From: Pseudomonas sp. MRSN 12121 | GTDB taxonomy: Bacteria > Pseudomonadota > Gammaproteobacteria > Pseudomonadales > Pseudomonadaceae | Direction: 5' to 3' | DNA length: 64,000 nucleotides | Assembly (NCBI RefSeq): GCF_000931465.1 | Contig: NZ_CP010892.1 | Span: forward strand, 4,983,388-5,047,387 | Part shown: positions 52,379 through 60,809 of the stretch, piece by piece | Position numbering within the stretch: position 1 is the stretch's first letter | Layout of the letters: every line of letters starts with the position of its first letter | Made by a program: the position numbers and the translations under genes | Notes under the pieces: model-generated | What the model saw: the letters and a program-made list of their open reading frames with translations, nothing else | Database searches by the model: none | What the model was told of the DNA's origin: nothing

Positions 52379-54124
52379 ATGAAACCCCATGCCACGGCCT
52401 ACAGCCAACGCTTGCAGCGCGGCCAGGCGCCGTCCTACGAGCGGCTGCAGGCCCGTCTTGCCGAAGACCGCAGCGCCAGCGCCACCGATCCCATCACCGT
52501 GCATTGCGGCTGGGGCCGGCTGCTGATCGGCCACACCTTCCCCGACCCGACGAGCCTGGCCGAGGAGCTGCTCAACGAAAACCCCGGCGAACGCGACATC
52601 GCCCTATATGTCGCCGCGCCCCAGCAGATTCTCGGACTGGAGCCCACCCAACTGTTCCTCGACCCGTCGGACACCCTGCGCCTGTGGTTCAGCGATTACC
52701 GCCAGGCCACCCGGGTGTTTCGCGGTTTCCGCATCCGCCGGGCGCAAAGCACCGCGGACTGGCAGGCCATCAACCAGCTGTACCTGGCGCGCAACATGCT
52801 GCCGGTCGACCCGAGCCTGCTGACGCCACGGCATGCCGGCGGCCCGGTGTACTGGCTGGCCGAAGACGAGGACAACGGCGCGGTGATCGGCAGCGTCATG
52901 GGCCTGGATCATCGCAAGGCGTTCCACGACCCCGAGCACGGCAGCAGCCTGTGGTGCCTGGCGGTGGACCCGCACTGCACCCGGCCGGGGGTCGGCGAAG
53001 TGCTGGTCCGGCACCTGGTCGAACACTTCATGAGCCGCGGCCTGAGCTACCTCGACCTGTCGGTGCTGCACGACAACCGCCAGGCCAAGTGCCTGTACGC
53101 CAAGCTGGGTTTCCGTCCCCTGCCCAGCTTCACCATCAAGCGCAAGAACGGCATCAACCAGCCGCTGTTCCTCGGCCCGGGGCCCGAGGCGCCGTTCAAC
53201 CCCTATGCGCGGATCATCGTCGAGGAGGCCCACCGCCGCGGGATCGACGTGCAAGTCGACGACGCTGCCGCGGGGATGTTCACCCTCAGCCATGGCGGGC
53301 GCCGGGTGCGCTGCCGCGAGTCGCTGAGCGACCTGACGAGCGCCATCAGCATGAGCCTGTGCCAGGACAAGAGCCTGACCCACAAGGTGCTGAAAAACGC
53401 CGGGCTGAACCTGCCGGCGCAACAACTGGCGGGCAACGCCGACGACAACCTGGCGTTTCTCGACGAGCACGAGCGGGTGGTGGTCAAGCCGCTCGACGGC
53501 GAACAGGGCCAGGGCGTGGCGGTGGATCTGCGCACGATCGAGGAGGTGCAACAGGCCATCGACACGGCGCGGAGGTTCGACAGCCGGGTGCTGCTCGAAA
53601 GTTTCCACGAAGGGCTGGACCTGCGCATCCTGGTGATCGGCTTCGAGGTGGTCGCGGCGGCCATTCGCCGGCCGGCCGAGGTGATCGGCGACGGCCAGCA
53701 TTCCATCGGCGAGCTGATCGAAGCGCAAAGCCGGCGCCGCCAGGCCGCCACCGGCGGCGAAAGCAGGATCCCCCTGGACCACGAGACCCAGCGCACCCTG
53801 CAAGCCGCCGGCCATGACTACGCAAGCATCCTGGCGGCCGGCGAACGGCTGTTCGTGCGGCGCACCGCCAACCTGCACACCGGCGGCACCCTGGAAGACG
53901 TCACCGCCATCCTCCACCCGGAACTGGTGGACGCCGCGATCCGGGCGGCCCGGGCGCTGGACATCCCGATGGTCGGCCTCGACCTGATGGTGCCGGCGGC
54001 GGACCAGCCGCAGTACGTGTTCATCGAAGCCAACGAGCGCGCCGGCCTGGCCAACCATGAACCCCAGCCCACGGCGGAGCGCTTCGTCGACCTGTTATTT
54101 CCCCATAGCCAGCCGGCGGCCTGA
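52379..54124 (+). CDS. ngg: N-acetylglutaminylglutamine synthetase (GNAT + ATP-grasp)
   Basis: A 581-residue two-domain enzyme. Residues about 110-270 form a GNAT acetyltransferase (LWCLAVDPHCTRPGVGEVLVRHL holds the acetyl-CoA loop; SYLDLSVLHDNRQAKCLYAK follows). Residues about 295-570 form an ATP-grasp ligase (VVKPLDGEQGQGVAVDLRT, LLESFHEGLDLRILVIG, FIEANERAGL with metal ligands). It would acetylate glutamine and join it to a second glutamine, giving the dipeptide amidated by the upstream gene product. Start ATG lies three bases after the asnO stop, so translation is probably coupled. Confidence 0.94.
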   Translation: MKPHATAYSQRLQRGQAPSYERLQARLAEDRSASATDPITVHCGWGRLLIGHTFPDPTSLAEELLNENPGERDIALYVAAPQQILGLEPTQLFLDPSDTLRLWFSDYRQATRVFRGFRIRRAQSTADWQAINQLYLARNMLPVDPSLLTPRHAGGPVYWLAEDEDNGAVIGSVMGLDHRKAFHDPEHGSSLWCLAVDPHCTRPGVGEVLVRHLVEHFMSRGLSYLDLSVLHDNRQAKCLYAKLGFRPLPSFTIKRKNGINQPLFLGPGPEAPFNPYARIIVEEAHRRGIDVQVDDAAAGMFTLSHGGRRVRCRESLSDLTSAISMSLCQDKSLTHKVLKNAGLNLPAQQLAGNADDNLAFLDEHERVVVKPLDGEQGQGVAVDLRTIEEVQQAIDTARRFDSRVLLESFHEGLDLRILVIGFEVVAAAIRRPAEVIGDGQHSIGELIEAQSRRRQAATGGESRIPLDHETQRTLQAAGHDYASILAAGERLFVRRTANLHTGGTLEDVTAILHPELVDAAIRAARALDIPMVGLDLMVPAADQPQYVFIEANERAGLANHEPQPTAERFVDLLFPHSQPAA

Positions 54125-54151
54125 GCGTCATGGGCTGACCGTATCGGCCTC

Positions 54152-54182
54152 ATCGCGGGCGGCGATCCGACTTGCCCGCGAT
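54152..54182. repeat. REP-like element inside the NAGGN operon
   Basis: ATCGCGGGC / GCCCGCGAT arms (54152-54160 and 54174-54182) enclose a 13-base loop. The arms have the REP core but not the CCTCGCTCCTAC tail. It occupies most of the 94-base spacer between ngg and the peptidase gene. Confidence 0.75.
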
Positions 54183-54218
54183 AACGCCCTCACTGGCTCC
54201 ACTTCACCAGGAGTTTCC

Positions 54219-55403
54219 ATGACCCGATCCCTTCCCGAACCGGACCTCACGTACCTGCAGAAAGTCCTGCTGGAAATGCTCGCCATTCCCAGCCCCACCG
54301 GCTTCACCGATACCATCGTGCGGTATGTGGCCGAACGCCTGGAGGAACTGGGCATTCCCTTCGAGATGACCCGCCGCGGGACCATTCGCGCCACCCTCAA
54401 GGGCCAGAAGAACAGCCCGGACCGCGCCGTCTCGGCACACCTGGACACCATCGGCGCCAGCGTGCGCGCGGTAAAGGACAACGGCCGCCTGACGCTGGCC
54501 CCGGTGGGCTGCTGGTCCAGCCGCTTCGCCGAGGGCAGCCGGGTCAGCCTGTTCACCGACAACGGCGTGTTGCGCGGCAGCGTGTTGCCGTTGATGGCCT
54601 CCGGGCATGCCTTCAACACCGCGGTGGACGAGATGCCCATCAGCTGGGATCACATCGAGTTGCGCCTGGACGCCTACTGCACCACACGCGCCGACTGCGA
54701 ATCCCTGGGGATCGGCATCGGTGATTTCGTGGCGTTCGACCCCTTGCCGGAGTTCACCGAAAGCGGCCATATCAGCGCCCGCCACCTCGACGACAAGGCC
54801 GGGGTCGCGGCGCTCCTGGCCGCGCTCAAGGCGGTGGTCGACAGCGGCGAGGCGCTGATGATCGACTGCCATCCGCTGTTCACCATCACCGAGGAAACCG
54901 GCACCGGCGCGGCGGCGGCCCTGCCCTGGGACGTCAGCGAATTCGTCGGCATCGACATCGCGCCGGTCGCCGCCGGCCAGCACTCCAGCGAACACGCGGT
55001 GAGCGTGGCCATGCAGGATTCCGGCGGGCCCTACGACTATCACCTGTCGCGGCACCTGCTGCGTCTGGCCACGGAACACGAGCTGCCGGTACGCCGCGAC
55101 CTGTTCCGCTATTACTTCAGCGACGCCCACTCGGCGGTCACCGCCGGCCATGACATCCGCACCGCCCTGCTGGCCTTCGGCTGCGACGCCACCCATGGCT
55201 ACGAACGCACCCACATCGACAGCCTGGCGGCCCTCAGCCGTCTGCTGGGCGCCTACATGCTCAGTCCGCCGGTGTTCGCCAGCGATGCGCAACCGGCGCA
55301 GGGCTCCCTGGACCGCTTCAGCCACCAGCTGGAACACGACGCCCAGATGGAGAGCGACACCCGGGTGCCCTCGGTGGACAGCCTCGTGGGGCAAAAGTCC
55401 TAG
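54219..55403 (+). CDS. M42-family (glutamyl aminopeptidase-like) peptidase of the NAGGN operon
   Basis: A 394-residue metallopeptidase. VSAHLDTIGASVRAV near 80 supplies the first His and Asp, ARHLDDKAGVAALLAAL near 190 the bridging Asp, FTITEETGTGAAAA near 228 the catalytic Glu pair, IDIAP near 245 and THGYERTHIDSL near the end the last His. Proteins of this branch accompany asnO-ngg in Pseudomonas and others and are labelled osmoprotectant-system peptidases; turnover of NAGGN is plausible but not proven. CAGGAG precedes ATG 54219. A REP-like hairpin separates it from ngg, so its expression level may differ. Confidence 0.9.
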   Translation: MTRSLPEPDLTYLQKVLLEMLAIPSPTGFTDTIVRYVAERLEELGIPFEMTRRGTIRATLKGQKNSPDRAVSAHLDTIGASVRAVKDNGRLTLAPVGCWSSRFAEGSRVSLFTDNGVLRGSVLPLMASGHAFNTAVDEMPISWDHIELRLDAYCTTRADCESLGIGIGDFVAFDPLPEFTESGHISARHLDDKAGVAALLAALKAVVDSGEALMIDCHPLFTITEETGTGAAAALPWDVSEFVGIDIAPVAAGQHSSEHAVSVAMQDSGGPYDYHLSRHLLRLATEHELPVRRDLFRYYFSDAHSAVTAGHDIRTALLAFGCDATHGYERTHIDSLAALSRLLGAYMLSPPVFASDAQPAQGSLDRFSHQLEHDAQMESDTRVPSVDSLVGQKS

Positions 55404-55504
55404 AGTGAAAAAACCGAGGTGAAAAACCGCGGCCCGGGCAAGGTTTGCCTGGCCGCGCGGGGCCCGGCGCAGTAGGATCCGGGATTGTTTGCCGGAGGCC
55501 CCCT

Positions 55505-55732
55505 ATGCTGATTCCCCACGACCAACTGGAAGTCGACACCCTGACCCGCCTGATCGAAGACTTCGTCACCCGCGACGGCACCGACAATGGCGATGACACC
55601 CCGCTGCAAACCCGCGTCCTGCGGGTGCGCCAGGCCCTGGCCAAGGGCCAGGCGGTGATCGTCTTCGATCCGGACAGCGAGCAGTGCCAGTTGATGCTCA
55701 AGCACGACGTGCCCAAAGAGTTGTTCGACTGA
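55505..55732 (+). CDS. YheU-family small protein
   Basis: A 75-residue acidic protein. MLIPHDQLEVDTLTRLIEDFVTR and the DGTDNGDDTPLQTRVLRVRQ stretch (split here over residues 25-45) identify the YheU/UPF0270 family. GGAGG precedes the ATG. Function is unknown. It converges on the ynfA-like gene with 15 bases between stops. Confidence 0.9.
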   Translation: MLIPHDQLEVDTLTRLIEDFVTRDGTDNGDDTPLQTRVLRVRQALAKGQAVIVFDPDSEQCQLMLKHDVPKELFD

Positions 55733-55747
55733 GCCCCGGCCGGGACC

Positions 55748-56080
55748 TCAACCGTTGGTGAGGCGCGGCCCGAACAGGATGATGCTCGCACCCACCACGC
55801 ACAGCGCCACCCCCAGCCAGTCGGAGCCCAGGGGCCGCACCCGCTCCACCACCGCCAGCCAGCCGATCGAGGCGATGATGTAAATCCCGCCGTACGCCGC
55901 ATAGGCGCGGCCGGCATAGGTCGCCTCGATTTTGGTCAGCAACAGGGCGAAGAGCATCAGGCTCGCCAGCGCCGGAACCACCCACCAGGCGCTCTTGCCC
56001 TGGCGCAGCCACATCCAGAAGGCATAGCAGCCGGCGATTTCGAACAGCGCGGCGAGGAAAAACCACAGGTAGTTGAGCAT
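55748..56080 (-). CDS. YnfA-family (UPF0060) membrane protein
   Basis: A 110-residue protein with four transmembrane segments. LFEIAGCYAFWMWLRQGKSAWW near residue 12 and GRAYAAYGGIYIIASIGWLAVVE near 57 are the family hallmarks. It has the topology of a small multidrug resistance transporter, but transport by this family is not well established. It is a single gene, 64 bases upstream (in coordinate) from the next minus-strand start region. Confidence 0.92.
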   Translation of the reverse strand: MLNYLWFFLAALFEIAGCYAFWMWLRQGKSAWWVVPALASLMLFALLLTKIEATYAGRAYAAYGGIYIIASIGWLAVVERVRPLGSDWLGVALCVVGASIILFGPRLTNG

Positions 56081-56144
56081 GGGAGGTCTCGTCAGGAAGG
56101 CCAGATGCCGGCCACCCTAACGATGCCCCGGGCCGGGAGCAAGT

Positions 56145-56960
56145 TCAGCTGGCGTTCTGGCGGGCCTTGGCGCGCATCTTGTCGGCCATGACGGTCATTT
56201 CGTCGTACAGCGCCTGCGGGTTCTTCTGCTTCAGGGCCCAGGCCAGGCGGCCCTGCTCGTGGGGCAGGATCATGAACTCACCGGCGGCGATCCGGGTGTA
56301 GATGTAGTCGGCGATGTCCGCCGCACTGATTGGCGAGCTTTCCAGCAACTTGCCGACCTGCGCCTTCATCGCCGGGGTCGGGCCGCGGAACGAATCCAGC
56401 AGGTTGGTCTGGAAGAACGACGGGCAGACCACGTGCACCGCGATTTCCGCCTGGGCCAGCTCGACCAGCAGGCTTTCCGACAGCGCCACCACGCCGGCCT
56501 TGGCCACGTTGTAGTTGCTCATGGCCGGGCCCTGCATCAGCGCCGCCATCGAGGCGATATTGACGATCCGCCCCTTGCTCTGCTCCAGCAACGGCAGGAA
56601 CGCCTTGCAGCCCTTGACCACGCCCATCAGGTTGATCGCGATCTGCCAGTCCCAGTCTTCCAGGGACAGCTCGCTGAAGAAGCCGCCGGACGCCACCCCG
56701 GCGTTATTGACGATCACGTCGATGCCGCCGAGCTTGACCTCGCAGGCCTGAGCCAGGGCGGTCAGCTGGCTGTAGTCGCGCACGTCGCAGCGTTGCACGA
56801 AACCATCGCCGCCCGCTTCGCGCACCAGCCTGAGGGTTTCCTGCAGGCCGGGTTCACTGACATCGGACAAGGCCAACTGCCAGCCCTCGCGCGCCCAGCG
56901 CAGAGCGATTTCGCGACCCAGGCCGGATCCGGCGCCAGTGATCATCATGCGATTTTGCAT
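56145..56960 (-). CDS. Short-chain dehydrogenase/reductase
   Basis: A 271-residue classical SDR. MMITGAGSGLGREIALRW starts at residue 5, NNAGVASGG is near 88, Ser in IVNIASMAALMQGP near 140 and the catalytic pair in YNVAKAGV near 155. The C-terminal part (PISAADIADYIYTRIAAGEF) is like that of SDRs annotated as acting on lipids or steroids, but the substrate is not known. ATG 56960 is preceded by AAGGCAACTCTT; the frame remains open to 57173 without support. It diverges from the DUF3309 gene. Confidence 0.88.
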   Translation of the reverse strand: MQNRMMITGAGSGLGREIALRWAREGWQLALSDVSEPGLQETLRLVREAGGDGFVQRCDVRDYSQLTALAQACEVKLGGIDVIVNNAGVASGGFFSELSLEDWDWQIAINLMGVVKGCKAFLPLLEQSKGRIVNIASMAALMQGPAMSNYNVAKAGVVALSESLLVELAQAEIAVHVVCPSFFQTNLLDSFRGPTPAMKAQVGKLLESSPISAADIADYIYTRIAAGEFMILPHEQGRLAWALKQKNPQALYDEMTVMADKMRAKARQNAS

Positions 56961-57266
56961 AAGAGTTGCCTTGTTGTTCCGGGGAAGATGGGGCGCAGTG
57001 TAGCGAAGGATTTTGTACCCCCCACGCACCATCAGATTGCTGAATGCCCCAGGCAAACCGGGGCCTCGGTGCGACTTCCCGGCACCTTTGGCGCCGCGCT
57101 CGCCCGACCTTGCGCCCCGGTTCGCGGGCACCCGGACCGGCAATCCAAAAAGCTGGAAAAAACTTGGAATCATCCTTCAAGGCAGGCAGTCCGAATGTTT
57201 AAGCGGTTCGGATCGATACGTCCGGACCTGCCGTCGCCTCTCGATCATCCAATAAGGAAAAACGAC

Positions 57267-57419
57267 ATGGGCACAATCCTGATCATTATTCTGATTCTCC
57301 TGCTGATCGGTGGTCTTCCGGTGTTCCCGCACTCCAGAAGCTGGGGTTACGGGCCGTCCGGCGTCATCGGCGTGGTACTGGTGGTCCTGCTGGTCCTGCT
57401 GTTGCTGGGCCGGATATAG
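57267..57419 (+). CDS. DUF3309-type 50-residue membrane protein
   Basis: A 50-residue protein with two hydrophobic segments, ILIIILILLLIGGLPVF (about 4-20) and GVIGVVLVVLLVLLLLGRI (about 32-50), joined by a short loop with HSRSWGYGPSG. This is the DUF3309 pattern, common in proteobacteria and often seen in stress-response regulons. AAGGAAAAACGAC gives a clear ribosome site before ATG 57267. It is followed by a strong bidirectional terminator. Function is unknown. Confidence 0.85.
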   Translation: MGTILIIILILLLIGGLPVFPHSRSWGYGPSGVIGVVLVVLLVLLLLGRI

Positions 57420-57450
57420 CTGTCGGCGTGTTGTAGCCAGCCCCAAAAAA

Positions 57451-57470
57451 AAGAGGCCCGAAGGCCTCTT
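57451..57470. terminator. Bidirectional intrinsic terminator
   Basis: AAGAGGCC-CGAA-GGCCTCTT is flanked by A-rich sequence on the left and TTTT on the right, so it works for the DUF3309 gene (plus) and the LTA-synthase-like gene (minus). Confidence 0.93.
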
Positions 57471-57489
57471 TTTTAATCAGCGCGCGCTG

Positions 57490-59583
57490 TCAGTCCGGCG
57501 TGCCGTGCACCACGCCCGCGGTGTTATCCAGCAGGCTCTTGGTGGCGGTTTGCAGGAAGGCTTCCAGCTTGTGCTTCAGCTCGGCGGTACGCGGAGCGTC
57601 CGGCACCACTTCGGCGTGCGGGTTGGCGCCCAGCTCGTACTGGTAGATCTTCGGCGCCATTTCCTTCTCTTTCGGCAGCACCAGGATCTGGTCGGCGGTG
57701 ACGATGGCGGTGGTCTGCTCGCTGCCCGACGGCTTGATCACACCGAAGCCGGTGTCGCCTTCCGGCAGGTTGAGCAGGTCGCGGCCCCAGCACTGGTGAC
57801 GCACTTCGCCGCCCAGGCGGCCCATGATGGTCGGCACGATGTCGACCTGGGTGCCCACGGTGTGGTTGCGCTGGCCGAACTTCTCCTGGATGCCCGGGGC
57901 GATCATCAGCATCGGCACGTTGAAGCGGCCCAGGTCCATTTCGGTGATCTGGCGCTCGTTGCCGAAACCGTGGTCACCGACGATGACAAACAGGGTTTCC
58001 TTGAAGTACGGCTCCTTGCGCGCCTTCTCGAAGAACTGGCCCAGGGCCCAGTCGGCGTAGCGCATGGCGGTCAGGTGTTCGTTCAGGCTGCCACGGTCGG
58101 TCACGCGCTCGACCGGCAATGGCGTCGGCAAGGCATACGGGGTGTGGTTGGACAGGGTCTGCAGCAAGGCATAGAACGGCTTGCCGTTTTCCCGCGCCTT
58201 CAGCTCTTGCAGGCCACGGTCGAACATGTCCTGGTCGGACACGCCCCAGGTCGGATCGGAGAACACCGGATTGACGAAGTCGTTGCGACCGACAAAGTTG
58301 GTCATGCCCTGGTTGCTGAAGAAGCCCGACTGGTTGTCCCAGGCGAAGTCGCCGTTGTAGACGTACACGTCGTCATACTTGCGGGCGCTGAGCACCTGCG
58401 GCAGGCCGGACAGCTTGTGGCTGCCTTCCGGGGTCTGCATCAGGTATTCGAAACCCGGCAGGTTGGGGAAGCAGGCCATGGTGGCGAACATGCCCTGGTG
58501 GGTATGGGTGCCGTTGGAGAAGAAGCGGTCGAACAGCAGGCCTTCCTTGGACAGCTTGTCCAGGTAGGGGGTGATGTTGCCCGGACCGCCCAGCGCGCCC
58601 ACCGAGTGGCCGGCCATGCTTTCCATCAGGATCACCACCACGTTCTTGATCGGCAGGGTCTTGTCGGCCGGCGGCGTGTAGTCGCGGCGCACGGCGGCGA
58701 TGTCGGCGTCCACCAGCTTGTCGTCCGGCACCAGCAGCAGGTCGCGCACCACTTGCTGCGCCTCGGGCTGCGGCAAGGTGGCTTTCCAGATATTGCTGCG
58801 ATCCTCGCCCATCCGGCTCTTGGCCGCCTCGACCAGCGACAGCGTGCCGTTGAGGCCCAGCTGGTTGGCGAAGTTCGATTCGGTGGTGTAGACATCGCCC
58901 CAACGCATCGGCGGACCTTGACGCAAGGTGCCACGTACGGCGACCACGCAGATCAGCAGGCAGACCACGAACACGACGCTACGGGCGTACCACGGCGCGA
59001 CCTGGCGGGTGCCGATGCTGCCGCCGCTGAACGGGCCGCGTGGCCGGGTCGCGCGGTCGGCGCCCTTGAACGCCAGGCTCAGCAGCCAGGTGCCGACGGC
59101 CCAGGCCAACAGGTAGCGCACCACCGGGAAACCGTACCAGAGCATGCTCATCACGGTCTTGGGGTCTTCCTTCACATACTGGAAGACCAGGCCGTTGAGG
59201 CGCTGGTGGAACTCGCGGTAGAAGTCCATCTCCATCAGGCCGAGAAACAGCGCGATGCTCGAGACGACGGTCAACCAGAAGCGGAAGAAGCCGCGGGCGG
59301 CCATGGCGCGGGCACTGAACAGGGCCAGCAGCAGCGGCACGCAGAAGAAGACCACCAGGCGCAGGTCGAAGCGCAGGCCGTTGGCGAAGGCTTCAAGGAA
59401 GGTCGAGGCCGGGGTGTCGAGAATCATCTCGCGGTTGTAGACCAGCAGCGCCAGGCGCAGCAAAGACAGCATGACCATCATGACCAACGCGCAGAGCAGC
59501 GTATAAGCCAGGTGCGATTTGACGGTCGGTTGCAGCAGGCGACTCGAGGCTCGCTGCTGACTCAGGGCGTCCGGGTTTGCCAT
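57490..59583 (-). CDS. LTA-synthase-family membrane sulfatase/phosphotransferase
   Basis: A 697-residue inner-membrane protein. Five or so transmembrane segments lie in residues 20-225. The periplasmic sulfatase-like domain runs about 290-640, with the metal-binding ILMESMAGHSVGALGG, catalytic Thr in FSNGTHTHQGMFA, LQTLSNHTPYALP and the metal site IVGDHGFGNERQ. The family includes lipoteichoic acid synthases and Gram-negative OpgB-like phosphoglycerol transferases. In this Gram-negative host, transfer of phosphoglycerol or a similar head group to a periplasmic glucan or LPS is the likely job. It stands alone between two terminators. Confidence 0.88.
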   Translation of the reverse strand: MANPDALSQQRASSRLLQPTVKSHLAYTLLCALVMMVMLSLLRLALLVYNREMILDTPASTFLEAFANGLRFDLRLVVFFCVPLLLALFSARAMAARGFFRFWLTVVSSIALFLGLMEMDFYREFHQRLNGLVFQYVKEDPKTVMSMLWYGFPVVRYLLAWAVGTWLLSLAFKGADRATRPRGPFSGGSIGTRQVAPWYARSVVFVVCLLICVVAVRGTLRQGPPMRWGDVYTTESNFANQLGLNGTLSLVEAAKSRMGEDRSNIWKATLPQPEAQQVVRDLLLVPDDKLVDADIAAVRRDYTPPADKTLPIKNVVVILMESMAGHSVGALGGPGNITPYLDKLSKEGLLFDRFFSNGTHTHQGMFATMACFPNLPGFEYLMQTPEGSHKLSGLPQVLSARKYDDVYVYNGDFAWDNQSGFFSNQGMTNFVGRNDFVNPVFSDPTWGVSDQDMFDRGLQELKARENGKPFYALLQTLSNHTPYALPTPLPVERVTDRGSLNEHLTAMRYADWALGQFFEKARKEPYFKETLFVIVGDHGFGNERQITEMDLGRFNVPMLMIAPGIQEKFGQRNHTVGTQVDIVPTIMGRLGGEVRHQCWGRDLLNLPEGDTGFGVIKPSGSEQTTAIVTADQILVLPKEKEMAPKIYQYELGANPHAEVVPDAPRTAELKHKLEAFLQTATKSLLDNTAGVVHGTPD

Positions 59584-59907
59584 ATCGTTTTAGGACCCAA
59601 TGGAAGTTGAAGTTTTGAAAAATCCAGCTGCGCTCTGCCCCTCTTCTAGCCACTGCAGGCCTGGGGGATGGCGCGGTGCGCAAATGTTGCACGATCGGCA
59701 GCGGCATTGCCATTGATTACTGGCAGGCGCCAGCACCTGGCCTGCAAGGGCCTGGAATCAGGGGACATGACCGGAGATCGCAGGGCGTCGGGCCCGAAAA
59801 CAGCGCTGGCGGATTGTCATGGAGGCTTTGTGAAAATTTCGTGCAACGCATATTTGGTCACATAAAAAAGGGCCTGCTGGCCCTTTTCCCCAAGTCCGCG
59901 CCAGCCT
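59584..59907. other. Intergenic region with a terminator at one end
   Basis: This is 324 bases between the LTA-synthase-like start and the PLDc_N gene stop, both minus-strand. It contains the terminator at 59868-59885. The rest should hold the promoter of the LTA-synthase-like gene; I see no clear -35/-10 pair and no gene. Confidence 0.5.
59868..59885 (-). terminator. Intrinsic terminator of the PLDc_N-domain gene
   Basis: AAGGGCC-TGCT-GGCCCTT has A-runs on the left and TTTT on the right. On the minus strand the stem is followed by TTTTTTATG. It lies 22 bases after the stop. Confidence 0.85.
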
Positions 59908-60099
59908 TCAGAGCCGCACGTTGCCACGCGGCCCGGCAATCGCCCAGATGATCAGGCCCAGTACCGGCAGCAGGACGATCAGCAGGACCCAGAGGATTTT
60001 CATCCCGGTTTCGGCGCTGCTTTTAAGCACATTGATGATTGCCCAGATATCCAGCGCGAGGATGATCAGTCCGACCAGGCCATTGAAGGTAGAACCCAT
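59908..60099 (-). CDS. PLDc_N-domain small membrane protein
   Basis: A 63-residue protein with two hydrophobic segments (GLVGLIILALDIWAIINVL and ILWVLLIVLLPVLGLIIWAI) separated by KSSAETGMK, then GPRGNVRL. The second helix ending in IIWAIAGP is the phospholipase-D N-terminal membrane module (PLDc_N), here as a free-standing protein. AGGAGCGACATC precedes ATG 60099. Function is unknown. Confidence 0.85.
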   Translation of the reverse strand: MGSTFNGLVGLIILALDIWAIINVLKSSAETGMKILWVLLIVLLPVLGLIIWAIAGPRGNVRL

Positions 60100-60186
60100 G
60101 ATGTCGCTCCTAAGTGAGGGCTTGCCCCCTTAGGATAGCCGGCCAGCGCCAGGGTTCCTTTTATCGCCCGCGCGCCCGCCGCACGA

Positions 60187-60717
60187 CTAGACGTGAACCG
60201 CGACCTTGAGCGCTTCCAGGGCAGGCGCGGCAGCGATGCCGACCTCGGCGCACAGCGCCAGTACGCGCGGCACGTCGTTGCCGTAGACCAGGACCATTTG
60301 CAACTCGTCGTCCAGCAACTGGCTGAAGTTCAGCAGCACGTAGCCGCCGTTTTCCGGGTTCATGCTGCCCATCTGGATCTGGATGCGGTTGAGCGCGGTC
60401 AGCGCCTCGGTCTTGGCCAACTGCTTGGGCTTGATGTTGAACGCCACGCCCGGGCCGAAAGAGGCGACGATCTGCGCGAACAGGTCCATATAGGTGTCGG
60501 CCTGGAACAGTACGGTGTCCGGCAGGCTGCCCACCACGACCCACTCGCCCAGCGGGATCGGGAAACTGTCGTCGTAGTTGATGTCCGGGTTGGCGGCCAG
60601 GAAGGCCTGGGGATCGGCGTAGGCCTGGGCGGCTTCGTCGGCGATCCGCAGGATTTCTGCTTCGCCCATGCAGCCGGAGCTGATGCGGGTGATGAGTTCG
60701 GCGAGGACGGTTTGCAT
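60187..60717 (-). CDS. Conserved hypothetical protein, 176 residues
   Basis: I do not recognise the family. The chain has no signal peptide or membrane helix. It has an acidic N-terminal helical part (ELITRISSGCMGEAEILRIADEA), a central PLGEWVVVGSLPDTVLFQAD segment and a C-terminal region rich in Leu and Gln (QIQMGSMNPENGGYVLLNFS, then VLVYGNDVPRVLALCAEVGI). Codon use is like core genes, and AGGAT precedes ATG 60717. The alternating strands and helices recall small chaperone-like folds, but this is only an impression. It lies 92 bases after the ankyrin gene on the same strand, with which it may be cotranscribed. Confidence 0.8.
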   Translation of the reverse strand: MQTVLAELITRISSGCMGEAEILRIADEAAQAYADPQAFLAANPDINYDDSFPIPLGEWVVVGSLPDTVLFQADTYMDLFAQIVASFGPGVAFNIKPKQLAKTEALTALNRIQIQMGSMNPENGGYVLLNFSQLLDDELQMVLVYGNDVPRVLALCAEVGIAAAPALEALKVAVHV

Positions 60718-60809
60718 GGGTGAATCCTGTGACGGGGCAATGGCGGGCGCGCAGGATAGCCTAAACCCGTCCCGCGCACCTACCGCCGCGACGACGCCCG
60801 GCGGCGGAG

